Positions 34,901-59,493 of a stretch of DNA of 64,000 bases are shown here, piece after piece. The DNA comes from Amblyornis subalaris. Its lineage: Eukaryota > Chordata > Aves > Passeriformes > Ptilonorhynchidae. The position numbers and the translations under genes are program-made. Each line of letters opens with the position of its first letter. Position 1 is the stretch's first letter. The notes beneath the pieces were generated by a model that saw nothing but the letters and a program-made list of their open reading frames with translations, did not search any database and was not told the origin of the DNA. The stretch lies in assembly GCA_018881555.1 (NCBI GenBank), contig JACAXG010000132.1, forward strand, positions 2,152,676 through 2,216,675, in the 5' to 3' direction.

Positions 34901-37900
34901 TGAGGCTTTTTGCGGGGTAACGGGGCTGCCTGATTTCTGGGCTGGAATTAGATCACTTCCAGCATTTTAGGAGAGCAGACAGTGCAAACATGATACTGTA
35001 CTGCTCAAATGGGTCTGTCCCAAGTGTTCACAGCTGTCCATGGGTTGGACATAGAAATGTGTGCACAATCCCCTTGAAAATATCCTATTGTCTGTGACAG
35101 CCACTTTTAGTTGTACAGCTTTCTCAGGACATCAGTGAAGCCAGATAAATCTGTAGAAACTTAAATCTGTGGGCTGAGGAAATACCTCTTCATGGACCTG
35201 AGTGGTTATTTGTTGTTCTGAAATTTCTTTTTCTCTCTTTGACAAAGAACTGTCTGGTGATGGAGGACTGGGGGGAATTTTAGNTTAAAATAAGAATCCA
35301 AGATCTCTTTGAAAGTCAAATGTAATATTAACATCCTNCAGCTCTGAATAATCCTTTAAAATGGTTAAAATCTTTTCTTGAGGCAAAGCGTATTTAATTA
35401 TTGCTCCAGAGCCCTCAAGAAGCATATGCAAGGAGAATACCAATACTTGCAATTTGTCAGAAAAAAANCCCTGTATTTCCTGAGTATCAGACGAAATCCT
35501 CAAGTAGATAGGATTCAATATCTTGTTTTTTAGTCTCTAAGGGAACTCTAAAAGAGTACATGATAATAAGGTGGTCGTGTAAAAAGAGTATAATGAAAGC
35601 TTGGCAGGTGCAGCTGTTTAATTTGGCCCTTTTTAACAGAACATGACGACACTCAAAGATAAGAAGAAGCTGTTTTAAAATTGAATTGCAGTAGCATTTA
35701 TACATGATGGATCATTTAAAGAAAGTTTATTATAGATTGCAATTAGTCTTGTCCTTTAGTAATAAAAAAGAGGACACTTAAAGCTAAAAGACAGCCATTG
35801 TTAAACCAGGCTGGTAAGAAAATAGATTACCTAACAACATTTAATCAGTTCATAGCAATCTCATGTCTACAGGCTATTATTGAAGCAAATAGTAATTCTT
35901 TAGGAAGATGTCAGAATGAGAATAGTGAAAGTACTTAAATTAATTGAGATTATGGGAAAAATCTAATTTTGTTNTGTCCAAACTCTATTATACAGTTCTT
36001 TGTGCTGTGAAAGGGGGTTATGTTTTCCTCTCAGACATCGGCAATAGATACTATTGAAAGCAGGGTGCGCGACCAAATAGGAGAGGTGCCAGTAACTTCT
36101 TCTGCGCTTTCCTGAGCGTTGTTTGTAACTGGGCTTGCTCCAAACTTGTTTATGATTCTGAGGTTGAATCAGACTCTTTGTAGGCTCTCACTGGCTTCAG
36201 TTCTGCTGGAGGAAATCTTACCAACACCTGAAGCNAACTGCTTGGACCAAAAAGTCCACCTCTAAAAGCAAGTGCTGCTGAGTTCCTCATGCTTACACAT
36301 CAGGTGTGCATGCTGGCTGTAAATGATTTGGTTTTAATACTTCATTTAGATTAAATCACTGAGTAATGTCTGTGCTATCCCTTTGCATCTCTTTCTAATC
36401 CAATCTAAGACTCCTATACATAGCAAAAAGATCAGTACACAGTCGTATAACCAGACAATATTTATTAATATAACCCATTAACATAATTATAATTAATATA
36501 ATAGTTTGAGTTGTTTTTTCTAGGTTTTGTGTGAAGTTCAGGTATCAATGATTACATTAAAATGTGCTTAGGTTTTTGCATAGGCTCAGACTGCTGTTTG
36601 GCAGACCAAATTAGCACATGACCTGTTCACACCTATAACCTTTATCAGTAGAAACCACTTACTGCTTAGTCTTAATCTTCAGAGAATTTAGGGATGGTGG
36701 TGGTTCAGTAAACAAGTCTCATCACACAATTGGGTAAACTGCATGTCTTCATGTTCCTGGAATAGTTATTAAGGGAGATCTGTCTATCCTTTCGTTAATT
36801 ACTTATAGTAAAATATGTCCAGAAACAGTTTGCAAAAGGTTGTTGCCAGCCTGACTTCATGTTTAGGCCATTTGTTTTATCTCTGGGTCAGGATCTGCCT
36901 GTCCTACTGTTGGCTGCAATTCACTCCAGAGTTATTTTACCTCGTCAGAATCCAGCCATCCACACACAATAATCCCTTCATGGAAATCACAAGATCTTTA
37001 TGCCTCGATCCGAAATGTGAAGGAAGAAAACAAACATTAGAGAAGGAAAAACATTGGGTAGGGCTGCACGAATGGTTTGAATTGTGATAAATAGGCCATG
37101 CATGTGNCTGGTCACTAACAATAATTTCATTTGGTTCACCTAGAAAAAAGAAGAATGGAGACGAAGAACAGCCAAAGCCCTCTCTCAGTAATCAATACCG
37201 AATTGTTACGCCCACATTCCAGTATAATATGGATTACAAGAAAGTTGGCAAATGTATTATTATAAACAACAAAAATTTTGAAGACAAAACAGGTAATGTT
37301 CTCCCTTTGATGATACCATTACAGAATGTAGAATGTGTATGCTTTCTTTAATCAATAAGCATTTTATTTTTAGGACATGGAATTTTAGTGAATGTATTTA
37401 TCCTTTCTGATAAACAGTTGTTCCTAAAACTTTTCCTGTTCTCTAACACTTACATTAGAGTGGCTGTTTTCAGCTTCTTTGCAGTATGTGCCTCAAAGCC
37501 CATGTCTCCTTGCTGTACCAACTTCAAAATAACCCTTTGTTCCAGAGTTTAAGACTATATTGTTAAAATTTGAACTTTGGCATCTGCAACCCATCTTATA
37601 AATTCTCTGTCCCTGAGCTTACAGCTATGAGCTACAAAAGCTAATAGCTGTACCTGTGCTCTGTTCACACTCCTGCATTTAGCTTTTCAGACCACATATG
37701 GTTTCAAAGTAGACAGATACAATCAACTTTGTAGGATTTTTCCTGTGCACTTGACAAACACACTAAGTGCTTTTCTCCAAAGATTGTGTATCAGTTCCTT
37801 TTATTGGGTATCACAGGGACTCTTTTCAGCAGGTTTTCCGTGGGGTGCTTTGTGCCTGTGTTGAACTGCATAACCAAAAGGAGATGAATCATCCACAGAG

Positions 37901-40900
37901 CTCTTATGTTGCAAGGTGCTGGAGGCATGCCAGCATTTTTCGGGAGAAGATATGTGTTAACACTGAACGTTGCATTATTTTCTAAACCTCACAATTTGTT
38001 CCCAATGCTGTTAGAGGATTGTTTTAAAAACATGTCACCGAGACATTGTTTAAGTTTATCAATTACAAACCTAAAAATTTACCTTTGAACACGTGAATCA
38101 CTTTGAGTTGTGTCATGTGCAATCAACCATACTCTTTGCTTTCCTGCAGGAATGGGTACACGCAATGGCACTGATAAAGATGCTGGAGACCTCGCTAAGA
38201 GCTTTAAAAACTTAGGGTTTGAGGTTTATACGTACAACGACCGAAGCCGTGAGGATATGGAAAAATTACTGAAGCAAGGTAAAAATTCAGAATCACAGAA
38301 TAATTTAGAGTGGAACAGACCTCTGGAAGTCACTGAATCTACTCTCTGCTCAAAGCGGGTTAAAGCTGAGCAGATTGCTTTGGCCCCACACATACAATTT
38401 TCTGTAAGGAAGGATTTGTTTTCTGAGTGGACCAGGCTTAATTCCCNGCCTCTTCCTCCAACATCAATTCAGAAATGCACGGTGTTCTTGTGAAGCACCT
38501 GTCCTGTGTATTAGGTGAAGAGCCTTGTCATATTAGATAAAGAGTTCAGCCTGTTGTTTCCAGTGGGCTAAACTCAGAGTCAAGTGAAGGACACNTCTGT
38601 GATTTCAAGGTACTTATCACATTGTAAAAAGTGGGTTGTGTCGTCTTTATCCACTCCTTACGCCTGACAGTAGAGGCCCAGTCTCAGAAAAATGTGTTTG
38701 CTAAATATAATTTCCATTTAAAACGTTGCTTCCTTTTTGACTAAGAAGTGTTTGCCTTGTAGCTGCCGAGGAGAATCACAGTGATGCTGCCTGTTTTGCC
38801 TGCATCCTCCTGAGCCATGGGGAAGAAGGGCTCATCTATGGCACAGATGGACCCATGGCTATCAAGAGTTTGACTGCACTATTCAGAGGAGACAAGTGCA
38901 AAAGCCTTATAGGCAAACCCAAACTGTTTTTCATTCAGGTAATAGCCCTAAGGTAAATACAGTATCCTACTGCTGCAGTGGGGGAAACATGCTCTGTTGG
39001 TTGTCTGCTCCGGGAGAGGCCTGTAGTTGGACTTACTGAATGTTGCTGGAGGTTTTGTGAAAAAATGTGTTGAGAGAAGTTGTCTATGGGTAGAATGTTA
39101 GTTTTTAAAAGATAATTTATATATGAGATTCACAGGTATAAAGAACATTATCGTTGTAATTTTGTACATGGTTTCTCTNGGTAATATATGAACTTCAAAG
39201 CAGAAGGATAAACTCCCTCTTGTGCAGACAGAGCTAAGGACAGTGCATGATTTTCAATACGAATAATACTGTCCAAGTCTCTTTGAATTAAGGCTGCCTC
39301 TACAAATTACTGCATTCTGTTAAAAGAAATATTTTTTTTCTCTTCCTCAGTAACCTGAAAACATATATTGTATTTTTAAATTAGCATATAATTAACTGTA
39401 TATTAGTTAAACTTTTAAAGACAGCTGTGTCAAACTGTATTAACTGACATACCATGGGTCTGAATTCTCTTTCTTGTCATAATATTATGTATATATGAGT
39501 TGCAGCAGATGTGATTTTCCCTAGGCCATTCCATCAATTAATNCTCAACCTCAAAGTGAAAACTGTCTGTTCTAGACTCTTCATACTACTAAAGTAATGT
39601 TTCTTCTAATTATACTTTTGAAATGGTTACTTTATAGTCTTTAAAATTATCTTGGTAAAGACAAACAGCCCTGTTATATAAGCCAGTCAGACTTGTTCTT
39701 TTGCAAGAGCTGTCAGTCAAAGCTGCTGATCAAGAGCTGAAAATTACCTACCCAGACTGTTGTCCCAGCGTGTCCTTTAGCTAAACCCATGATTAAGAGA
39801 AAATTAAGAATGAAAGAGATAAATGGAAAAGTACTAAAAATGCAATATACTTGAAATGGGTGGTCAGACACTAGAAGAGGCTGCCCACACTGTAGAGTCT
39901 CCACCTGTGGAGTCCACTGTAAAGAAAATGTCCAGAAGTCACACGGCACAATGCCTTGTGTAATAATTGAGTGCTGAGAATGACCCTGGACTGATAAAAT
40001 TAATCATGGTTAGAATAAACTAATGCTGACTTGGCACCTTGAGAAACAACTGAGATGCACAGCCTCAACACCTTTACCTCCCTTTACTGTACAGGGTGTG
40101 TATTTTGAAATGGGTAAGCTAGTGACTTTGTCACTGAACAATTAGATATCCCCCAGAATGGCATCTCTGCTTCTGTAACATGCAAAGTACTGCTTAGAAC
40201 TGAATCCATTAAAAATGTTGATGAATATTAATTGGTTTAACACCTTGTTTCTCCTTATTGGGCAAATTATATTTGTGTTCTCTGCTTTCAGGCATGCAGA
40301 GGCTCTGAATTTGATGAGGGTATACAAACTGATTCTGGACCTGCCAATGACACCCTGGAAACAGATGCCAACCCGAGATACAAAATCCCAGTGGAAGCAG
40401 ATTTCCTGTTTGCCTATTCCACAGTGCCAGGTAAAGAAAAGAGAGTCAAGGAGGGGGTAGAAGCCTGAAAACTCATCATCCATATTGTCTGGATGGTAGA
40501 TGGACCCTCACTGATGATATATGGTACATTGATGGACAAAAAACGAAGGCCCAGTGTAAATTGGGCCCATGTGTTGTATCCACCCCTTTTGCACTGGCTA
40601 TAGAGGAAACTGAGATTACAGATGGTAAAGGCAGTACTGTTTTCTGGGAATCCTGCCCTTCCATGTCCCAGTGTGTTGAATATGTGATGAAAGCAGGAAG
40701 AGGAACAGTTACAGCACAAAACTTAAAGAGGAAATCCGTGAAATCTTCTTGCAGTTTCCCAAATGCCAAAATGTAGAATGGTGCTTCAATAATGTGAGGT
40801 TTAGAGAGTTAATACACACTATTCTCAATTTTAATGAAGTAGGATATGTGGCACAAGTGTTAAGAGTTAAGCTTTCTGTGTGTGCNTTGTTAATCTTTGC

Positions 40901-41190
40901 CCAGAATCTTTCACGCAAAAGAGCGAAAACAACCCCACNTATTTTCCTCCTTGTCTTTCCTGTAAGGTTATTACTCCTGGAGAAATCCCGGAAGAGGCTC
41001 CTGGTTTGTGCAGTCTTTGTGCTCTGTGCTAAATGAGCATGGAAAGCAGCTTGAGATCATGCAGATCCTCACGAGGGTCAACTATGTGGTGGCCACAAAT
41101 TTCGAATCCCAGTCGGACGATCCGCGCTTCAGCGAGAAGAAGCAGATTCCCTGCGTGGTCTCCATGCTCACTAAGGAACTTTACTTCTGA
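22824..41190 (+). CDS. CASP7: CASP7, caspase-7 (complete, 6 coding exons)
   Basis: Executioner cysteine protease of apoptosis; the cytosolic zymogen is cut by initiator caspases and then cleaves after DEVD-like sites. Coding exons are 22824-22936, 37144-37292, 38150-38278, 38763-38938, 40292-40430 and 40967-41190, all with AG/GT borders and matching phases, giving 309 residues (human 303). Visible features: short prodomain with likely removal site LVD24|A; tetralysine exosite K38-K41; catalytic H149 in LLSHGEE; catalytic C191 in QACRG; interdomain cuts at IQTD203|S and likely D214|A; small subunit [13 protein letters not shown]. The linker carries three extra residues (LET, 211-213) relative to human, and the C-terminus ends ELYF without the human final two residues. 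The lysine exosite, prodomain sequence and synteny separate it from CASP3. Confidence 0.97.
23137..23152. repeat. 16-bp perfect palindrome with flanking direct repeats
   Basis: TCTCCCTA followed directly by its reverse complement. The words TATAGTATCTCCC and TATAATATCTCCC flank or overlap it as near-direct repeats (starting about 23131 and 23156). Confidence 0.85.
25594..25607 (+). promoter_or_regulatory. Consensus CTCF-binding motif
   Basis: CCACTAGATGGCAG matches the vertebrate CTCF core CCASYAGRKGGCRS at all 14 positions. It lies within the large CASP7 intron in plus orientation. Confidence 0.7.
27005..27062 (-). mobile_element. CR1 LINE 3' fragment
   Basis: GAGTTGGAAGGGACCCACAA and GGATCATCGAGTCCAGCTC are hallmark CR1 3'-end words in antisense orientation. 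Only about 60 bp is recognisable; the rest is decayed or absent. Confidence 0.85.
30066..30178 (-). mobile_element. CR1 LINE 3' fragment
   Basis: Starts with the repeated AGAATCCC end words, then GGTTGAAAGGGACCACAATG, GGTCATCTGGTCCAACC and CCTGCTCAAGCAGTGTCATC. This is an antisense CR1 3' end of the short, 5'-truncated kind typical of birds. Confidence 0.92.
31343..31371. repeat. TG-rich simple repeat
   Basis: Interrupted TGTGTGTG tracts within the large CASP7 intron. Confidence 0.8.
37144..37292 (+). CDS. CASP7: CASP7 coding exon 2: lysine exosite and start of the large subunit
   Basis: Acceptor CCTAG, donor CAG|gtaatg. It completes K38 and continues [20 protein letters not shown] onward to [16 protein letters not shown]38-K41 match the human basic patch that helps recruit substrates such as PARP1 (family knowledge). 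Confidence 0.97.
38150..38278 (+). CDS. CASP7: CASP7 coding exon 3: large subunit
   Basis: Encodes [20 protein letters not shown] onward to [15 protein letters not shown] corresponds to the human R87-containing substrate-pocket loop. Acceptor CTGCAG, donor CAAG|gtaaaa. A CR1 element begins 8 bp past the exon end. Confidence 0.97.
38286..38400 (-). mobile_element. CR1 LINE 3' fragment adjoining the CASP7 exon 3 donor
   Basis: CAGAATCACAGAATAATTTA, GACCTCTGGAAGTCA and CTCTCTGCTCAAAGC are diverged CR1 3'-end words in antisense orientation. The element begins about 8 bp after the exon boundary at 38278. Its right border is uncertain. Confidence 0.88.
38763..38938 (+). CDS. CASP7: CASP7 coding exon 4: catalytic histidine
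   Basis: Encodes [20 protein letters not shown] onward to KPKLFFIQ. H149 is the catalytic histidine. Acceptor TTGTAG, donor CAG|gtaata. Confidence 0.97.
40292..40430 (+). CDS. CASP7: CASP7 coding exon 5: catalytic cysteine and interdomain linker
   Basis: Begins at the pentapeptide QACRG (Q is supplied by the previous exon), with C191 as nucleophile. Then [20 protein letters not shown], the activation linker, and [14 protein letters not shown]. Donor CCAG|gtaaag. Confidence 0.97.
40967..41190 (+). CDS. CASP7: CASP7 coding exon 6: small subunit and stop
   Basis: Begins after CCTGTAAG. Encodes [20 protein letters not shown] onward, with [20 protein letters not shown] near the end, terminating ELYF and TGA at 41188-41190. 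The human protein has two more residues. Confidence 0.97.
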
Positions 41191-42570
41191 AAGTGTATTT
41201 TAATGCAGCCAGTGATGAAAGATCAGGGTATGGTTTTGGGTGGAGATTTGATTATAAACAGGAGTAACACATTTTTAATAACAGCAATGTAATAACACTA
41301 GATTTTTATATTGTATAAGCTGGGGTATCTGGTGGATGGACAAAATGCAATATTTTAAGGAAGTAAATGCTGTGGGCCAGCCTGACAGCTGTTACTAATT
41401 ATTGTATCTTGGTTTCCCTTAGTGTGGCTGTCATGATTTATGGCTATTGAAGATGTTCTGAGTCATCTACCTGACCCATAAAGGTTTTTCCCAGAGAGCA
41501 GATTGTAAATTAAGAATAAAAAAACCCAAATCTTGAGACTCCTTGTCTTTTACTGCTAGTTCATGGAGTCATAACCTCCTCAGAAATTTCCAAAGACCAT
41601 CATATTATGGGTATGTCACGTGATAAAACAGTTTGTAGCTATTTAAAAGGGTGTTACTTAGTCTAATATATTCATTTCCTTTTAATGAACACTATNAATG
41701 AAGGCTAATGGTTGCTCTGTGCTTTATCTGAAAGTCAATTTACTTAGTTATCATTCTAGCATAAGATGAATACATAAAAAATCAATAGTTTTAGATGACT
41801 TACCTGAAAAGTCTGGAAATGTAACAAATAGAAAAAAAAAAAATTAAAATCTTTGTAAAAGATTGGCAAACTTTAACAGGATGAGGCCTTATTAAAGTGC
41901 CATTGTAAAGAATTTTCACCTTGCAAATGACAATTGACTGATAGAACAGCCTGAAACAGTGGTATTGCAGTTTTTCTGCTTGCAGAAATAAAAAGGTCTG
42001 TTTGTTGATTCAGAACTTTTGAACCATCAGAAAGTTAATGACAAGGCTTTATGGTAAAACATTAAAATTTCATGTTGAAACGATAGAATTATATGTTACA
42101 GTAACAAATGAATGTTTAGATTTAATTTCTATTTGTGAGGAGTTTTGCCAGAACTGGAAATGCTTACTTGAATCAGAAACCAGAAGTGCCTTCTTAGTTA
42201 CTGTACGGTCTTGATTTTGTGTTTTAGAGTTACGTTGGTGATGTTTATATTTCTACTTTTTATATTCTCTTCATAGTTGGTAGCTAGCTCAAAAAAGTAA
42301 GTTTACTGATTTGGTTAAACTGATTAATGATTAGTTGTTCACCCTTTTCTCAGTTAATGTGCTCTATACTCTTTTGCAATCTTCTGAGAAAATAAGTGCA
42401 TATTATTAAAGCCAACCTACCAAATTGTTAAGTTTATTTTCTTACAAATACTGTGACATAGTGAGACATATTTTTTTTTCATAAGTCAAATTTACAGTTG
42501 TTTGAATTAAATAAATTGTTGTTCTATGGACGTATTGGGCATGACATCAATAAACACCTTTTTTTTTTAA
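41191..42570 (+). other. CASP7: CASP7 3' UTR
   Basis: About 1.4 kb of AT-rich sequence from the stop codon to the last good polyadenylation signal. AATAAA hexamers occur at 41515, 41987, 42510 and 42549, so shorter alternative 3' ends are possible. Confidence 0.7.
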
Positions 42571-42600
42571 ATATCCTGTGTATGTCTGCGTGTTTGTTAC
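42549..42600 (+). terminator. CASP7: Probable CASP7 polyadenylation site
   Basis: AATAAA at 42549-42554 is followed by a T-run and then a GU-rich element (TGTGTATGTCTGCGTGTTTG) about 25-45 nt downstream, the classic arrangement for cleavage near 42570. Confidence 0.75.
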
Positions 42601-45600
42601 TCCATCTGGTAAAGTAAAAACCAACCAAAATACCTCCCAGTCCCTTTCTCATCAAAGAATGCAGATGGTCTCTGGCATCTTTTCAGGAGGAGGTTTACAG
42701 AGCCAGTGGAAAGGTAGGGTAGAAAAGTAACTTGGCTTTGGGTGACTTGGGTAGGACAGCCCATGTCCTCTCTTAGAGTAAACCAGAGTTAATGGAAATA
42801 TTTTAATGGAAATGCCCTGATCTACCAGTGCTTAATCTTGTCCTTTATACAGTAAATTGAAGAGTGGTCTAGCAGTGCATATGAAAATATTCTTCCTATT
42901 GCTTCTGGCAAATAGCTCCATCTTAAACTATTTTCTGGCTTTAAGGATATTCCTGGTTTACCATGAGAAATGTGTCCAGTCAACATTTCGCTATTCGTTA
43001 CTTCTCTGGAAGCTCTTACATGTCTTTATAGTTCATTAGGGTTTATTAGCTTCAGGTTTAGCCTGTTTTTAAATTTCTGTTAGCAATATTCCCCTGTCTC
43101 CAGAACTATCCCTCAGGCTAGTTCTAGTGTATGAGATATACAAAGATCAGCATAAAATACCGGAATATGCTTCCAGAGAGGAAAGTAACTTGGAAAGGTA
43201 ACNTAAAGTAGTAGTGAAAGAAAGAGAGAAAAACATTCACTTGTGTCAGAACCAGTGTCTCTGCTAGATGAGCATTACTTTAGATCATGTCCAAAGAACA
43301 TTAATATAATTTAAGAAGCAAATTTCATACTGACAGACATCACCCCTGACTAGTGATCCTGACGTGCTGAGGGCTGTGCCAGCCCATGAGCCTGAAGGAA
43401 CCCACTCAGAAGGAGGAAGCTTGACCCTTTCACTTGAGCAGAGCCAGGTTGCTGAATAGTGATTTGAAAGCTTTAGGGTGTTTTAGCTTTTTTCCCTGAT
43501 CAAATTTATAACTATTTTCTATCAGAAAGAANTTCCCTTTCCATCTGTAGGATTAGCCAAATGATTTAGTGTGTAAAACCACTATCATTAATGATATATT
43601 GAATGTTTCTGGAGAGAATCCCAAAAATTCACTTTTAGCCAAGACAGACACTGACCCTACAATGAAATTGCCTTGTCATAGGCAGCTGTGACATAGGCAG
43701 CATAAGAAACCCTGCTTCATCATTGTATGTTTTAGTAAATGCTGTTTAAATCTAAAATCAGTTTCACTTTGTGGTACTCTTATGATCTTTTGGGGGTCTT
43801 AATGTTGCTTTTTGTTCCAGTCATGGGTGGCTATTATGCTTTAGAAACAGCTCAGGGGAAACNGAGGGACTGTTCAGAAAGCTGAACCAACAAAAACACT
43901 CTGTCTCCAGGCCTCTTTCTGTGTTGGAGACATTTATCACTGCCTCAAATGTGCATATTTTTCATTGCTTGTAAGTGGGTATCAATCTTCTGGATTTCCC
44001 CTTTCCAGAACAGTCTTTAATTTGCTTCCTATGCAGAAACAGGCATTTCCTTGTGGGTCATATTTCAGGGTGTTTGTATTTATACATGGACTATAAGGAG
44101 GCAGTCACAATGCAGGGCAAGGACACATCGTGTGTTTTGCTTCAGGAGGCAATACAAGGAATCTGGATATAAAGACTAAAGGTGTTTTTTCCTTAAACCT
44201 TCTTCACCATGAAGACATTTTGCTTGTAAGTATTAATATGGTTTGTTTTCTTTATCTTGAAGTTTTTTAAGTTTTATAATAGCTTACATCTTAATGATTT
44301 GAAGCACTTTACTTGCGTTTTGACTGAAGTGTCTCATTGCATTTAAAAAGGTTCGAAGCAATCAATTCTCTTAATGCCAGGCATACAAAAATCTGAGGGC
44401 GTATAATCATGGAATTGGCATTATCTATTTTGAATAAGACACCCTATTTACAATGTTGCTTTCTGTTGAAAAGACAATTAAATGTAACAATTAAAAACTT
44501 TTTCCCAAAATGCAGAGTGAGCTAGCACAACTAATCTCACAGGTGGTTTTTCTTCTCACATGCAAATCTTGACTTTCACTGACATCCAGAAGAGACTTCT
44601 ATCCTGTCATAGGCTCTTGGAACATTGTTTTGTAGTAATTGCATCGTTTGCCAGTTGAGGTGACTCTGTCAGTCACATTGAACAGAATAATACATTGCCT
44701 TTCATTGCAACCCCAGGCGTGTGCCCCTGCTATTGACTTTGTGTGCAGTCATTTTTAGTTTTGGAAATTGCTTTTTTGTCCTTTGATTTTTCTGGTAGGC
44801 GTTAGATGAAAACCCTAGAAGCAAATTTTGTAACAGTTTATCACAGCATCTGTACAACAAATCTTTCTCCTCAAAAGGCAAAAATTGAAAAGGTTTCCCT
44901 AAAAAAAACCTCCAAAAATACAGACAGAAATGTTGTGCAGAGACATCCAATGTACCTAAGTTTGCAGTGGGTCATTCCCATTTACAGCCTGGAAGAAGAG
45001 GTGTGGAAGTCCATAGCTTTAGTTGTGTGTCAGAGGTAAAATTCTGTGTGTAACCCAGCCCATTTCTGACCGCCCCACTCCTGACCACACCGTGTTTTCT
45101 TTTGGCACCATGGAGTAAATCACTGAAAAAACAGAAACAAAGGAAAGCCCTTAAATCTCCCACTCCAGCCACGGTGCTCAGCAAAGAACCAGAGAACAGC
45201 ACTTGTAACCCTTCAGATTTTCCCAGGAGAGGCTCTGTGGCTTCAGGTGGCACAAGTGGGTCTGTGTGACCTCCTCGTGGGTAACAACTTCCAGCCAAGA
45301 TCTGATTTTCCAGGGAATGAGAGTTTTGAGGTAAGGCAAAGGGGAACATTCAAAAAGGCATTGTATTAAGAATACTACAGACTTGCAAATTATTAAAATT
45401 GCCATANTATTTTAACTGTATTTTCTACATGTATTTTAAACTCTTTAGGCCAAGCTATGCCTATTTTATACANGATTGATCATGCTGGCAAAGCAGCGTC
45501 AGAAACATATATGGATGCAGTATTCCTAGGTTACAGGTGCTGTGACTAGTGCAAAATAAAAGGGCAAAATGAAGTCCTCTTGGCAGCTCTCACCACTTCT

Positions 45601-45914
45601 AGGCAAATCATCTTATTTGCCTTTAAAAATGTATAATATTTGTTATTCTNAATTTTAGGATTGTACTATAAAAAATAAATATAGCACATCATGTGTAATT
45701 TAATATAAATTATTTATAAATANATTTAAATTAATCCTTATTATGGTTATTTTATATATTTTAATAATCCATATGGGAATTAACACTTGNAATTTTGTTA
45801 TTTTCTCAGCAGCACCAGTGTGCGCAGTGAAATGCTGCTCAGCAGCAAGCAGAGGGAAGGGAATTAGCTGCAACNTTTTTGCTCTCTGCTATCCGGGTGC
45901 AAGAAACAGTCAGG
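42600..45914. other. CASP7-PLEKHS1 intergenic region
   Basis: About 3.3 kb between the CASP7 polyadenylation site and the PLEKHS1 start codon. It should include the PLEKHS1 promoter and 5' UTR; the last 250 bp are very AT-rich and then switch to a CAGCAG-rich stretch just before the ATG. I see no CpG island, no exon of another gene and no clear transposon. Confidence 0.6.

Positions 45915-59493
<13,579 letters not shown>

Larger units (their letters stand above)
22937..37143 (+). other. CASP7: Large CASP7 intron (14.2 kb)
   Basis: The longest gene-internal gap in the window. It contains a 16-bp palindrome near 23137, a consensus CTCF motif (25594-25607), CR1 fragments near 27.0 and 30.1 kb, a TG-rich run near 31.35 kb and a poly-T run near 31.8 kb. 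I found no nested gene; open frames up to 137 codons (33383-33796, minus) show no recognisable family. Confidence 0.65.

Noticed and set aside
22824..41190. Assignment of the caspase to CASP3
   Set aside because: The KKKK exosite, the VDA-RPDRSS prodomain and the NRAP-CASP7-PLEKHS1 order identify CASP7.
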